NCBI GenBank assembly: GCA_034509495.1
Contig: CM067519.1
Location: forward strand, 23,499,598 to 23,563,597
From: Acestrorhynchus altus
Lineage: Eukaryota; Chordata; Actinopteri; Characiformes; Acestrorhynchidae
Reading direction: 5' to 3'
Length of the DNA stretch: 64,000 nt
Shown here in pieces: positions 1 through 13,156 of this stretch (position 1 is its first letter; each line of letters begins with the position of its first letter). A program made the position numbers and the translations under genes. The notes under the pieces are model-generated. The model was not told the DNA's origin. It was given only the letters and a program-made list of their open reading frames with translations, and did not search any database.

Positions 1-371
1 CCATCTGTCCCTCTGGTTGGGGCAACCTGCTAGTTGCAACCACTGACTGCACTAACTGCACAGGTTCTGGACCCAACAAACAATGTTCCACACAATGAAT
101 TGTCCTTCTAGGACTATTTAATTAGCTTAAGTATAGAACTGTGGGCAGACCCACTGGAAAGTAAAGCAAGATTATTAGCACTCACAGCAATACCTGGAAG
201 GTCAATATGATAATTCTATTGATTTGCTGAAAGTAAGAACTTGATATGCACAACAGCTATTGACTAAAATACCATTTTTGTATTATTAATATTATAAAAC
301 AATAAATAGACGCACACCGCTAAATACCAAGTTCATTAATCAAGATTCAAATAACAACACTGGTCTTATAC

Positions 372-3300
372 CTGTCCATCCCCACTGCCAGCTACAAAGT
401 CCTCAGCAGCCAGCTCAGCTACAGCCTCCATGGCAGGTCGGAGGTCTCCGACTGCTGCTCCCAGAATGTCGCTGACCACCACACAGCAGGCCTTGTCCAT
501 CACAATAGAGCGAGCATTCTCACAAAGATACTTCAGTAGTGGAGAGGATATGGCCTCCAACAGCTCCTGCCGTCTCAGCGTCATGTCTTTTTTACTGCAC
601 ACATGTTAATCAGAAGCATTACAGGAGGGAGGAAGGAAGGAAGGATAGAACTTTATTGATCCGTTGGGAGGGTTCCCTCAGGGAAATTAAGGTTCCAGCC
701 GCAGCATAAGTACAGTACAGAAAGGTAGAAAAAGATAATTTAGTAAAGGAACACTATATAAATATAAAGAATATATAATATAGAGACTATATTACAATGT
801 ACAATATATATAAGTAGTGCATGAGAAAAAGTAGAAAAAGAGTCCAGCAGAATGGGGTATTGCACATTATTGTTATTGCACTAAATAGACAGTAAGAAAG
901 CGTTAACTTTTTCTGAGCCAAAAACAACAGTTTAAGATGAGTTTAACTTTAACACTCAAATGACTGCAGTTAGAACAGCTCTTAACCATTATAGTAAACA
1001 GGAAATAAAAAGTGTCTGTAGAAGCGTGTTGCTGTAAGAAGCTAAGAAGCCTGAAATCATTAGTCACTTATGAAAATACACAGAGTTTACCAAACTATGT
1101 CTTGTATTATACATATAGTGCAAAATGGAAGAAACATCTACATTTTCACATCAGGCCCAAAGCATGAACTTTAAACGAGACACTCAGACACTAAGATTAT
1201 GATACAAAACAGGATCCATTAACTGGAAAAGGCTCTAATTGAGCTCAAAGTGAGCAAAAAAATGGTTGCTACAGAAAAGGGTTATAGACATAATTTTTAG
1301 CTGAAGAACAATAGAAGGCCTGTTAAACTGAGTCTAACCTGTGGGCATTGCCGTCACCCTTCTCCAGCACTTGAATGATTTCTGGTAGCAGGTGAGCCGG
1401 GTCCCGAGGACTGAGCAGATAGAGAATCACCTTCTTGCCATGTTTATTGCTGATGACCTCAGACAGAGAACTCACCAGCTCCTGAGAATCAAAGAATCTG
1501 GGGTCAATTTCTCACAATGTAATACCACCAACTCTATTACATGATAACAGGCTGCTCAATGACATACACGTTCATCATGCCCATTAACATCTCAGCATTG
1601 AAGAATAGAATAAATACTTTTTTAATATTTTGGCCAATGTATGTCAAACTGTTCTTATGATTAACGGGAACTCAAAGCACTTACTGATATCACAGCTTGT
1701 TTGACCAGTTTGGTGTCATCAATGCAGTCGAAAGCTGCCAAAAGGACTAAGTGTGCATACTCTCCCTGTGAAATGGGAAAACAAATCAAAATCAGACATC
1801 CCTGTTCCCCTTAAGTACACAAGGCTTTAAGGGCCAAATGAGCAAAAAACAACATACAATGTGCACACGTGTAAACACATGACATCAAAATTATGTGGGA
1901 ATGGCATTTCTTTCTCCTGGGCTCCCCCTGCAGTCAAGAAGTATAAATGACAGTTTGAAGCTCTTGTAAAGGACATGCTTTTACATGCATTACAAACTGA
2001 AAGAAACTGAAAGTGAATTAAAGTGACAGAATAATGTGGACTGAGGCAGTAATGTTACAGAATTGTACACAAATATGATATGAGAACATATGCTTATGAG
2101 AACAGCATAACTCTGTTTAACCAGAGTTACATAGTGCAGAAACTGGCATGGCAAGACCAGAGTAGCAATGACACTGTTCTCCCTATTACAGTCAGTGGAG
2201 CATAAATATGATATTGCTTCACGTGCGTATTGCTATTTTTTCTTTTAAAAAAACGATATCAGCTTACCATTGCAAACTTGGCAATGTACGTCTTCATGGT
2301 TTTTATGATGACCTTCCTGTCCTGAAATACAGAAAGCACACATGTATTCACAATCACACAATCATATATACAGGTTAAATATCCCAGATGCAGGTTTAGT
2401 GGACTTTCACAAAGTCAGAGGAGCTCACCTTGGCTGTGCCGTGCCACAGGCAGTGCATGGCAACACGAGCTCCATCATGCGTGTGTGCCATGTACACCAC
2501 CGACTCTCTTATTGACTCAATCATCTCCTGCAGCCGCAGAGCACAGGATTATTAGATTATGGGGGAATTAAACACAGATGTAAAAAACTTCTGGAGAATT
2601 GATATCTGGGGTATTATAAGTAGGTCACACAGCTTGAACATTGCACATTCTCAATATGCACCGCCTTCAGTGGCGGTTCACTTACTGTTCTCTGTTTAGC
2701 TGGGGCATGGAGGAAAAAGTCTAGGAAAACTTTGTGGACGAGCGAATGTTTAATGACAGCTTCTCTGTTCAGGAGAAAAAAATATTTCAGAATAAAAACA
2801 ATTACAGCAGAGCAACGGGGCTTTGCTGATTAATGTGATAATTTTCAGGCCATCAACATCAATTAAAACAATAAATAATTGAATAAGAAAAGATTAAAAA
2901 AAAAGTATGATTGAAAACTGAACCACTCAACAGAACTACAAAAGCCCTAAAATGTAATTATCAGTCTGTATCAGTCCACAATTTCCATATATAAATATGC
3001 ACAATATTCTGCACAGTTAATAACATTAATAAAGGTCACATGACTGCAGTCCATTTTGGTAGAAAACTTACTTCTGAGCCATTGGTGTGAGGATCTGTTT
3101 CATTTGCTCCATGATGCTCTCAAGCTTATCTGGATTGGTCTCCAAAACCTTCTCTAATGTAGGACACACTGTAGACTGGAAACACATCTTACTGTTAATA
3201 TCTTCCTGAAATTAGAAGTGCATCTCAACACAACAGAATAACATTAAAAAGTTGTGTTTATAATTTCAGTCATAATTTGTTTTAATATTTATACCATACC

Positions 3301-6300
3301 AGGCTAAAGTCATGGCTAAAACACAACATATACATTTAATTTGCTCTATTGGTTTCTGAGTCAATGAACACATGTTTTTATATGTAATATTGATGGTACA
3401 AAAAATACAGCATTATTAGGAACAGTTTTGTGTTATAAATGCATGTATGTGCCTCTCCAACATTAACACCATAATACCATAAAACAAAGCCAGAGGCATC
3501 TGATAATGTATTTCTTCCCATTTTACTCTTCATTAAGTTTCATGAGACAGCAAACTCTTCAGGAATCTGGTCCCCATCATCACCATTGTAAACAATTCTG
3601 TATTTTCTATATCACGCACACTTCACATCAAACTGCTTTGAATGAACAATTAGGATTTTAACCACAAATTTATGCAGAAGTTTGAAAAACTGGTGGAGTT
3701 TCCCTTTAATATTTTCTGGCCATGCAGAAGAACCATCCTTAAGCACCTTGCAGACTTGGAACATGTTGCCATAGAGCTCCTCTGTAAGCATGAGTCTCTG
3801 GGAGAGGATGGCCTTGTCGTTGTAAGCAAACTCCACCACAGAGGAAGCCTCTGAATGCCTCAACATCTGTCTGATGTTACCCTTGAAGGCCAGCATCACC
3901 TCCCCAACCTGCTGTTTGTTCCTGGTGGAACAGAGAGAGGAGCTGAACTTGGCTTTACACTCAGACAGGTAAAGTTGAATATTAGCAAGTAGAATCAAAG
4001 CTGCAAGCCTTTAAAGTTTCCTTCAAGCCTCCATAAACCCAACATTTACAAGTTGAGCATGAATGGAGTCACAGTGCAGTAAATCCTCAGTTAATATTTG
4101 TCACTATCTAACAAATTCCTCATTATTGATGAGGACTGCAGAGGGCCAATGCCCATCAAGCCAATAAGGAAATTTGAAAGATAGGACGTGAGATAGGCAG
4201 CGCTGCAGATGACAGTGTTCTCTGAAAAACCAATTCCATGCTGCAAAGGCAAATGTAGGCACTTTGATTTAAAGAGATTATTCTCCTTTATTAATTTTCC
4301 CATAGAATAGAAGGATTAAGTCACACAATCTACTTCTCATTCTCTAACATAGTTAATATGAGAGCATAAGGACTAGCTCAATATACTAGTGCAGCTCTAA
4401 AAAACTGAATATTGTAAAAAGGTGTTTTAAAATTTTAATTATTTTTTTTTTTATTGTAATGTCCTTTTGAATTCATTACATTTAAAGTGAATATTTCAAG
4501 CAGTTCAATATTTTAATTTGGATACTGATTTGTAATTTAGTCAAATCTGAATTTAAATATTGCAATAATGTGAGATTCTGCATTTCTTTACAAAAAGCTT
4601 TTAAACATGAATGAAATGTCACTGAACATGAATATGATAACATAATTAATAAAAAATCTGACCAATGTTTTGTATTGAATTATGAACATGAATGTAATTT
4701 TCTGAGATGCACTAGTAATCTCATGTAACACACAATAAATACTAACCTCCTTAAATTAAATGCAGTTTTTTTTTTCAGCTTTACTTAAACATACGTAATA
4801 TGCATAAAGGCAACTTACCCATACATTAAAAATTTCTTTACAATGTTCTTAGCGTATTTGGATTTACTCAACTCCACCATGTGATCTGGAGGAAGAGTAA
4901 CACATTTTAGCACAACAATTCAGATAAAACTACCTATACTACTATGGAACTATGCTTCAAAAGTGAACACAGTGATTTCAATTAAAACTAATCCTACTTG
5001 ATTACAGATCAACACAATAAACATATTTATATTTTCCACACAATTTGGAAGTACCAATTACCCAACTCCATTAGATCTCTCGGCCTACAACATACTATGC
5101 TCTCATCACAATGAGGGTGAAGACAAGCACATGCTTCCTCTAATCCATGTGAAGCCACCCATTGTCACCACTGCATCATTGCTGGGTCCCCAGCTCCAAT
5201 TCAATTAACTGTGGACTTGAACTTTGCTCTCTCAGATTCCGACTGCCCATGGAAAAGTAGTATGACCTGGGATTTGAACCTGCAATCCTCAGATCATAGT
5301 GCTCATCCACTAAAGCTTCTGAGCCACTCTGAGCAATCAGCACAATATTTTTAAAGAACTGTCAGATTTTTTTCTGAAAACAGTGGAACTACAATGGAAG
5401 TAGTTTGTACATGACATTAATGATATATACACATTATTTGCTCCCAAAACACTTGAAATATTGGGGATCTAAATCATTGTGTTGATATTTTATGATCTAT
5501 ATACTTTAAACTGAAGCAAAAATAATGACAAGCATTTCTAGGCATTTGAACACATGCCTACATGAGGTGTAAATTACAACTCCAAACACAGCTTTGAACA
5601 CCAACCTTTGAGCTCATCAAATATTTCTTGTCTTTGCTTATCATTCCCAAACTGTATGAAGCACTGAAGTACTCGAGTCGAGTCATGAGCAAATGCAATC
5701 TAGAAGAAAACCAAAATAAAGTCAATTTGAAAAGTCAAGTTTGCCACCTAGACAAAGAGCAGGATGTCCAGAACAAAGTGCTTTGGACAGATGAATCCAA
5801 CATTTGTTTGAGCCAAACATCTCCTCTTGTGCCCAAATAATTCAAACACAGAAATTGAACCTAACTGTGAAACATGGTTTGTCATGACATGGAAATGTCA
5901 TGGTTTGGGGCTGTTTTCTCACATGACTGTAGCAGTAGAGTGACAGCAAGAACAAAAAAATGTGTGCAAGTATACATAAGATGTCTTTATAACATGACTT
6001 TAGACTTAGATTATGCAAGCCATGTACACAACCTCCCATACTTTATACTATTCTGCTCACATAGTCTGTATTTCTAAACATGTACAGATAGACCCTGGAA
6101 CAGTCATTAAAATCTGAAACTGACTAATACTACTAAATAACACATTAAAACATCAAATCACATTAACAGATGTTTATTCTGAAGATCCGGCACTGAATTA
6201 GTTTGTGTAATAAAGTTAGTATCTTTAGCTGTTCTTTTGGTTTCCACTGGTGCATCATGAGACAGTCTCAATGAACAACAGCATGAGCCCACAGGGTCTG

Positions 6301-8547
6301 GCCACAGGTGGGCAATGTTAAGACTTCCTGACCATATACAGTAAAAAGAACACTTACAGTCTTAACTTTTCCTCGTACAAGATCTTGGAGCTCTTTCAAC
6401 AGCTTTTCTCTCTTTTGTTTGTCACAATCCTTCCTGTATAAAAAACAGATTAAAACATTGATGAAAGGAATGAAAGACTGCTGAAGACTCTGCTGAAGTC
6501 TCTTAGAAAGGCTGAAATCATAGTTGATATAATGTGTGACAATGGCAGCATATACTAATCAACAGAACAGTTGCACCCAAAAGGAAGTGTGTGATAGCCA
6601 TGATATTGGGAAGGAAGATAAAAGTTACCAGGAACAATAAAAGATAAAAAATTTATGATCAATATTTATTGAGCTACACATACAGACCTAGTGTCTTGCA
6701 GTATGGCCTTCGGTAACAGAACATGCCACACACATCAATTGGGTATAGGTCTGGTGATGCAAAAGTCAGAATAGTGCACCCACAGATCCATCGGTCTCCA
6801 AAACAAAAGCAGGACTCATCACTGAAGCTGACCCGCTGCCATTCTGATTGACTCCATGACACTCTGGCACGACACAATTGAAGTTTTTGGTGTTAATGAT
6901 GTACATAAGATGTTAATCCTCTTAACGGTCTGCATGTAGTCCAGCCTTGTGCAGCAATCTATGAGTCATCGTGTTTCACTAGATGAATATTCATAATCGT
7001 GGTTGGGTCACACCATACATACTGGACAATCCATCGATTTTCCCACTCCGTCGTTCATATAGGTCTTCCAGATGCATTCCTTCTCCTATCTACTCCTACC
7101 AAGAGTGTGCCAATATTCATATGACCAGTGTTGCAAGAAACATTTCGAAAACACCATTGTGCTTCCCACAGCCCCATGATGCGACCCCTCTCGATCTCTT
7201 CCATGTGCTCCAACAGCTTCTTCGAGGATGCGTCCAATACAGCAGCAGGAGTTAGAATGGAAACCATGTGCAACAGGAAAATCATATATAAACACTCAGA
7301 TGCAGCAATAAGGCCCGCCTTTGCTTACATCACATGTGTGGCCAATGCATGAAACCTGAACTATTCCCAAGTCTCACAATGTCAAATCTACCGACCAAGT
7401 TTCAATCCTGTCAGTTGATTTCTTGAGGGTGTACCTATTTTTTGGACAACGAGTATTTTAACAAGTTTAAGCATGCAGTTCATATCAAAAACAAAAAATA
7501 AATCCAGTTAGGAGCTATTTGTTACTCTTAAAAAAACATGGAATCATTTGAGACCAGTAAATATATGACCTGTCTGTCTAACTAAATGACATGATGGAAT
7601 AACTCACCTTCTAATCATCTCCCAGACTTGTTTGGCTCTAATTACAGTCTGGAACGAATCTCTCTTATCATTCTGTTGTCGGTTTTGTTTCAGCTCTTTC
7701 TTCTGCTGTTTATACTCATTCCACTTTGGTTTCTTTGCTTCAGATCCTACATGGTTCACAATATAAAACAGCATTTAACATCAAATGTTGGTCTTTTACA
7801 ATTCATTACATTCATAGTTATGCATCATTCAAAATGGAAAAATACTAACAAAACATACCCTCTACATCCCCCTCAGACAGCTTCCTCTTCTTTGCAAACT
7901 TTCCATCTGTTGGCTTTTGCTTCATGAATTTCTGTGCCCCTCCTTTTACTCCTGATTTTTCAAAAGGCTTCTTTTTGACAGAGATCTGAGGTTTGAAGGG
8001 ACGTTTACCAGGAGGTTTTCCCTGAAATTTGCCTAGAAAATTCATACAAATACATACATTTATTGCTTTTTCCATGAACGCTCATAATTAACTGAGAAAT
8101 TCCACATACAGCAGTGAATGTTGTCAATCTGGAATGTACTTAGAACTTGTCTAAGTCGCCTTTATAGAGAGAAAACGTCAAATTCTCCAAATGATGTAAA
8201 AGAGAAATCTGCATGTTTGCAACATGTGTTGAGAACGATAACTGCTCATCCACCAAGGCTTTGTGCTTCTGCCAGTGAGTTATCAAAGGATATGGCAAGA
8301 TGGTGAGTGAATGGTGGATGGTGAATTAATATTACAAATTTCTGTTATTTTGCAAAAAACTCAAAACCAGCTCTGGGCTCTTAGGTTTAGGTTGAATTTT
8401 TTAAAAGAATAAGCAACATCCTGTCATCCAGCAGAATGACTACAAATCATTAATAGTCTATAAAGTCATGTCATTACCTTTCCCACTGAAAGCAGGCTTC
8501 TTTCCATCTTTAGCGCTGACTGATTTCTTTCTTGGTTTGGCCTCCAT
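372..8547 (-). CDS. pum3: Pumilio homolog 3 (Puf-A), 3' end outside window
   Basis: Fourteen coding exons on the minus strand, in transcript order: 8478-8547, 7859-8032, 7608-7746, 6358-6433, 5606-5699, 4819-4885, 3747-3921, 3072-3175, 2686-2764, 2429-2527, 2268-2321, 1685-1765, 1339-1481, 372-594. All have GT donors and AG acceptors, and phases join to 526 codons. The start ATG (8545-8547) is followed by a lysine-rich basic N-terminus (about residues 1-90), then the alpha-helical Puf-A repeats, recognised by stretches such as KNIVKKFLMYG, SSVVEFAY, EYAHLVLLAAFD and HGKKVILYLLSPRD. Human PUM3 is about 648 aa, so roughly 120 C-terminal codons should lie left of the window; the last exon ends in a GTATAA donor. 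Known of the family: a nucleolar RNA/DNA-binding protein related to yeast Puf6, involved in pre-rRNA processing and large-subunit assembly, also reported to bind PARP1. Identification is firm; exon edges are by eye. Confidence 0.95.
640..900. repeat. Retroposon tail (fish LINE 3'-end type)
   Basis: The sequence around 646-690 contains the ACTTTATTGATCC...GGGAAATT phrase found at the 3' end of many fish non-LTR retroposons, followed by AT-rich sequence, inside a pum3 intron. No reverse transcriptase frame is visible. A second fragment of this type is at 24188-24222. Confidence 0.4.
4390..4715. repeat. Tc1-type non-autonomous remnant in a pum3 intron
   Basis: AT-rich block with phrases such as CATTACATTTAAAGTGAATAT and an end reading TGAGATGCACTAGTA. 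Similar phrases recur at 50450-50660 and 60960-61110. They resemble the ends of a widespread vertebrate Tc1 family beginning GTGCATCTCA...TTAGAATAT. The element is strongly degraded. Confidence 0.4.
5040..5345 (-). mobile_element. tRNA-derived SINE, copy 1
   Basis: Read on the minus strand from 5345, it begins with an A-box-like GAGTGGCTCAGAAGC and a B-box-like CAGGTTCAAATCC, followed by a tRNA-unrelated body that ends AATTGGTACTTCCAAATTG. The same body recurs at 19490-19600, 52810-53220 and 57318-57580. Located in a pum3 intron. Confidence 0.6.
5720..5990 (+). mobile_element. Tc1-like transposase fragment
   Basis: The segment encodes NKVLWTDESN (the region of the second catalytic Asp of Tc1 transposases), followed after a frame shift by sequence for TVKHG and VMVWGCF-like residues. 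Stops and shifts show it is dead. It lies in a pum3 intron. Confidence 0.6.
6590..7450 (-). mobile_element. Degraded Tc1-like transposon, family A copy 1
   Basis: On the minus strand it runs from about 7450 to 6590. It encodes a broken transposase with WRQ...FSDESCFCFGDRW-like residues, and ends with an untranslated tail (TAAATATTGATCAT...CTTCCTTCCCAATATC) that matches copies at 19640-20095 and 54375-55130. Many stops and frameshifts are present; it sits in a pum3 intron. Confidence 0.65.
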
Positions 8548-8884
8548 TACTGAATAACTGCAGCACAGAAACACAGAACAACAAGTATGCTTCAGACACC
8601 ATCTATAAACGCTCTTAAAAGCAAAGTATAAACTGATTTATGCTTAATAAATCTGATGTTATGAATCTCTACTAATACAATTATTATTGTTAATTGGATG
8701 ATATTTTATCCTTGTTTATTATTGTTGATATTTTGTGGGTGGGGCAAAGGTTAGAAAAACATATGAGATTGACATGCTGCAGTTGAATTCCTCACTGTAC
8801 GGTGCAGAAAAAACATTCCCAAAAAATGTTAATGACTGTAATAGTTTCCCTTCAATATAATTACTATAATAATAATAATAATAA

Positions 8885-8917
<33 letters not shown>

Positions 8918-9560
8918 TGATGAAAATAAATCTACTTTAGTGTAGACAAAGGTGAGCTGCGGTGTAAAACACTGATTAAATGATCATTTATAATAGATGT
9001 ATAATGATATAGATCTACAATAGATGAATAATGATGATATAGATCTATAATAGATGTATAATGATTATATAGATCTATAATAGATCTACTTTAGTTTAGC
9101 TAAATGAGGAGAGCTGTGATATAAAGTGATGTCAGTGATTAAATGGTGATAATAGATCTATAACAGAGGGTTGAGGAGGTGTAAGACTGAGTGCAGCTCT
9201 TTAATCTGAAAGCTTTAGTGAATTAGTTCGTTTCTAAAGAAGAACAGAATTAGAAACAGTTTTAGCTCCAGTGCTAACTGCTAAATGAACACTAGCTGTA
9301 TGAACACTAACACTCTCTACAGGCTTCAGAAGACTCTCTAATGCTGTCGATGGACAGCAGTAATGAGCGCGGAGCTCCGCACAATTCTGAAAGGCTTTTA
9401 TAGAGAATAAAGCTGATTTTTATTCACACAAAAACTCAAACACGTTACTCACCCATGTGTACACACACTTTACGGCAGATGCGGCGTAAACGGACAGGCG
9501 TTTGTTTGGCGACATTCCGGGACGATTTCCGGCACTTCCGGGTAAATGTTTTTAAAAAGA
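8545..9560 (-). promoter_or_regulatory. pum3: pum3 5' leader and promoter region
   Basis: The first coding exon extends upstream of the ATG to about 8557, where an AG acceptor (CTGCAG on the minus strand) indicates an upstream non-coding exon. A good donor (GTGAGT, read from 9452 to 9447) ends a likely 5' UTR exon beginning near 9453 and running to about 9540, in a locally CG-richer stretch (9470-9540) that is the probable promoter. The exact transcription start cannot be seen. Confidence 0.55.
8866..8916. repeat. Compound (TAA)n(GAA)n microsatellite
   Basis: About five TAA units followed by about nine GAA units, upstream of the pum3 start in its first intron. Confidence 0.9.
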
Positions 9561-10697
9561 TTAGTTTAATAAAACAAGAAATTTAATAAACACAATCAAT
9601 TTAATAAACATAAGCACTGGGACACATGTTCAATCACTCATTCTGAAATAAAGGTCATGTTTATCTGCTGCAGTCCTATTCTATTGGCTGTACAGCAGTG
9701 GGTTAAAAGTAATTTAACTCCAGGCCAGTTTTTGTGGGTTGTTTTTGTAGTTATAAGTATTTATAGGAGACAGTCATACGTGTTATTTTCAATTTTGTCT
9801 TCATTTGAGACATAATAATTAAGAGAAATTAAATGTACCTGTGCTTACAATTCTTTTTTTTTTTTTTTTTTTTTTGCCTTTAGGACACTTTAAATCTCAG
9901 TAATCCTTTTGAGCTGAAAATACAGTGTTTTGGATGGATTATTTCTAATGATTTGATCAACAAGGATATTTATGATAATACGTTATTATTACTTCTTGAC
10001 AGTTGCAAACTAAAATAGATAAAACAACCTGAATATCCTTTATTATTTTCATTGTTTATGTATGTTTAAATATTATCCCTTTTCAGGACTTTTTCTGAAA
10101 TTTGAACAATGTGACCAAATAAAAGAAAACAAACAGCCCCCCTTCTCATTTTCCTAAATCGTGAATTCTAGCTGTTTTATCCAAGCTGGATTACTCACTG
10201 ATAATTCATTACACAATGACGAGATTACAATATCTGTCTGATATATGAACCATGTCAGGATTAATAACCTTAGATTCAGACACAACTTGGTGCCTTCTAC
10301 CTAAGAATCCTGTATAAGTAGACAGCGTTTCTTTCAGGCCCTGTCCACACATGCACAGCTATTATATAATATAACCTAGTGTTTCATTGTGTTTTGGCCT
10401 TCCATCCACACAAAAAACTGACCTTTTGCTAAACTAGATGAAGATATTTAGAAATTCTGTTGACAGTGTTGTCATGTGGATGGAAAAAATGGGGGTAATG
10501 CTGCATTTCAAACAACTCCTTACCCCCTATATAGTGAACTACAAAAGGCATAAAACTGCAGTGTCCTGTGATAGACTTGGAAGGGGGGGAAATTCTGGTG
10601 GGCTTCTGAGAAGATGAAAGGGTTGACGAAGGGATCAAAAGGGCCGATTGAACAAAACCAATCAAAAGATAACACAGAGAACTGGTCAGAAATATGC
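9541..10697. other. Intergenic space between pum3 and the CARM1-like gene
   Basis: AT-rich sequence without a supported gene. It holds a piece of a dispersed repeat at about 9605-9710 (shared with 16390-16860), a poly-T run near 9854-9876, and otherwise nothing I can name. Confidence 0.5.
9605..9710. repeat. Fragment of a non-autonomous DNA transposon
   Basis: Shares ACTGGGACAC..., GTTTATCTGCT and CAGTCCTATTCTATTGGC with the longer copy at about 16390-16860. Only the two ends are left, as in an internally deleted copy. Confidence 0.45.
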
Positions 10698-10703
10698 TTT
10701 ATT
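10698..10703 (-). terminator. carm1l: Polyadenylation signal of the CARM1-like gene
   Basis: TTTATT on the plus strand is AATAAA on the minus strand, about 220 bases downstream of the TGA at 10924-10926. This gives a compact 3' UTR ending near 10680. No competing long open frame follows the last exon. Confidence 0.55.
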
Positions 10704-10923
10704 AATTATTAATTTACATAAAGCAAAGCTATTTTCAATTTACAGACTGTAAAAATATCATTAGAGACAGCCTAACTCAGTAACACTGTTCTTATACAAG
10801 ACATGTGCATTATTTCAGATTCTACATGGCTGTTTCAGACGGATGTCCATCTGAATGTGGTCCCAGGGCAGAAGGAGAAGCCAAGCCTAGCTAAGGTCTG
10901 TTTATCCAAGGGACTGCAGTGAC

Positions 10924-13105
10924 TCAGGCATACCTTAAAAAGAGAAATCATTTGAAAGGGTTAAGATATATTAATTTTCTTAATTTCTAAAATGTGCATA
11001 CAGGACTGAGCAGCCTCCACAACATTATAGCTTTTGTATTTATTTAATTGTTTAATTGTTATTTATAATAATTTTTTCCATCATGATGACAAGCATATAT
11101 AAATAATCTGTTTTACATTTTACTTTATTATCTGAAGCTGAACTTATAACTTTAAGGTAGTCCAGTTACTAACTTTTTCTTTCAAATAAGAACTTACTCT
11201 GCTGATTAAATTATGATTTATATGACCTTTTTGCTACTGTTCTTTAACACTGAAGCTCAATGTGAGCTTGTTTTACCCAGCCTAGTCCAAGGATACCGCC
11301 ATGACAGAGACAACCAGCAGAGGACAGTAGAACACCATCTAAAAGGAACAGCAATTTTTTTGAAGCTGTATGAAAACAGCTGCTTTTGGATTTATTTATG
11401 TGACATGCTAGGTAAGATTTTTACAGAAATATTTACTTCATATATATATATGAATATTAAATATAATTATATAATTTTATAAATAAAATATAATTTTTGA
11501 TACAGGCTTGAAAACAAGGCTGTTATTTGCAGAACACAAATAAAATGTGCTTTTTCCCATAATCATGATGATTCATGAAAATGGATATTGCTAACAATAT
11601 AAACAAGATCTGAATTATAAAGTATGTAAACTATTATATTTGAAGGTAAAGGATGGTTATAGTTGAGCTTGGTACAAAATGTTTTGTAAAGGTTTTGTAA
11701 ATGTTGCACTTTTTGTATTACTATGTTATTTATGTAAAATATATTAGACATGAACAAACAGCAGTTTTTTTGGGTTGCTTCTGATTTTGCCTGTGACATC
11801 ATCTCCTTGGAGTCATAAGTTTCTATCTGCATTCTGAACAGTTCTGAGATATCTTAAAGTCTTTGTAGTGACTTTGAGATATATGGAGATATGGAAACTT
11901 TTTCAACATAAAGAGTCTAAAATGCACAATTCTTTAATGAATAAGAATATGTAAATAAATACATTTAGATAAAATGTCAGATTTAGATAAAATGTCAGAA
12001 CCTCATAGTTCCAAGGGGACAAGGGGACTGGCCAATTCCCATTCTCTTCTAAGGATTATAAATGACAGCATATTGACATTTTTATTCAGTGGTCGTCATG
12101 CATGTATTTCAGACAGCAAGCTTGTCGTCTTCTTCACTCGAAAAATTCCATGCTGAAAAAAAAGTCATGGCTGTGGCTGAAATGGCTCTCTACTCCCTTA
12201 TTAGTATTAGAAGCTGTGACAACTGGTCAAGCAAAGCAGATCACTGCTGATCAATGTTGGTGTCTGTCACATGATGCTTTTGGCCATAATGATAGTGGAA
12301 ATGTATATTACTTACAGTGGTGATTGAAAGTTTGTGAACCCTTTTGAATTTTCTATATTTCTGCACAAATTTCCAAAATCATTCAATTTATATCTGATCA
12401 TTTTCATCAAAAAGTAACTAATTAACTGTAATATTTTTGTCTAATTTCTTGATTTGGTTCTCCTTATCCATGTTTAGGACTCATGTGAGAATCTGATGAA
12501 GCTTTCGGTCAAATTTATGCAGAAAATTCAAAAAATAGAAAATTCAAAAAGGTTCACAAACATTCAAGCACCACTGTACTGTTGTAGCTCCAGTGCAAAA
12601 CTACAGCAGCAAACTCCAGACACAAAACACAGCTGACTGCTTGGGGTAAAGGAGTAAACCGTGGTAATTAGACATTTCAAACTATGCCTTTAAAGCAGTT
12701 GAGCTGCATCAGCTGTAGCTGGAACAGCTGCTTTAATACGTACCGGAAGAAAGGATTTTTGAGATCCAACGTGTTGCCAGATTTAAAGCCAGACTCATCG
12801 ACGACAGCTGTGATGTGAATATCATAACTCTGCCTGTTCAGTAAGAGAGACAATAAAGAACAAACCTGTCAGAATGATTTAGTATCAGAGCTCTGGAAAC
12901 AAGAACTCTCCCTTTAATGAATACAATTTTTATTTCCATTATTCATGTAATACCTCTTGTTGGCAATAAGTACAACTTGTCCAGACAGTGTCTGCCCCAT
13001 TTTGGCAAACAAAGGAGTCTGGAGGAGACAGCGGACCTGGTACCAGTGAGACAGGGGCTCATGGGGGGCAGTGGACAGCCATACGGTCATCCTTCAGAAG
13101 AAGAA

Positions 13106-13156
<51 letters not shown>

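Noticed and set aside
6674..7352. Several frames of 67-90 codons on both strands
   Set aside because: Fragments of a broken Tc1-like transposase in a pum3 intron, not a host gene.
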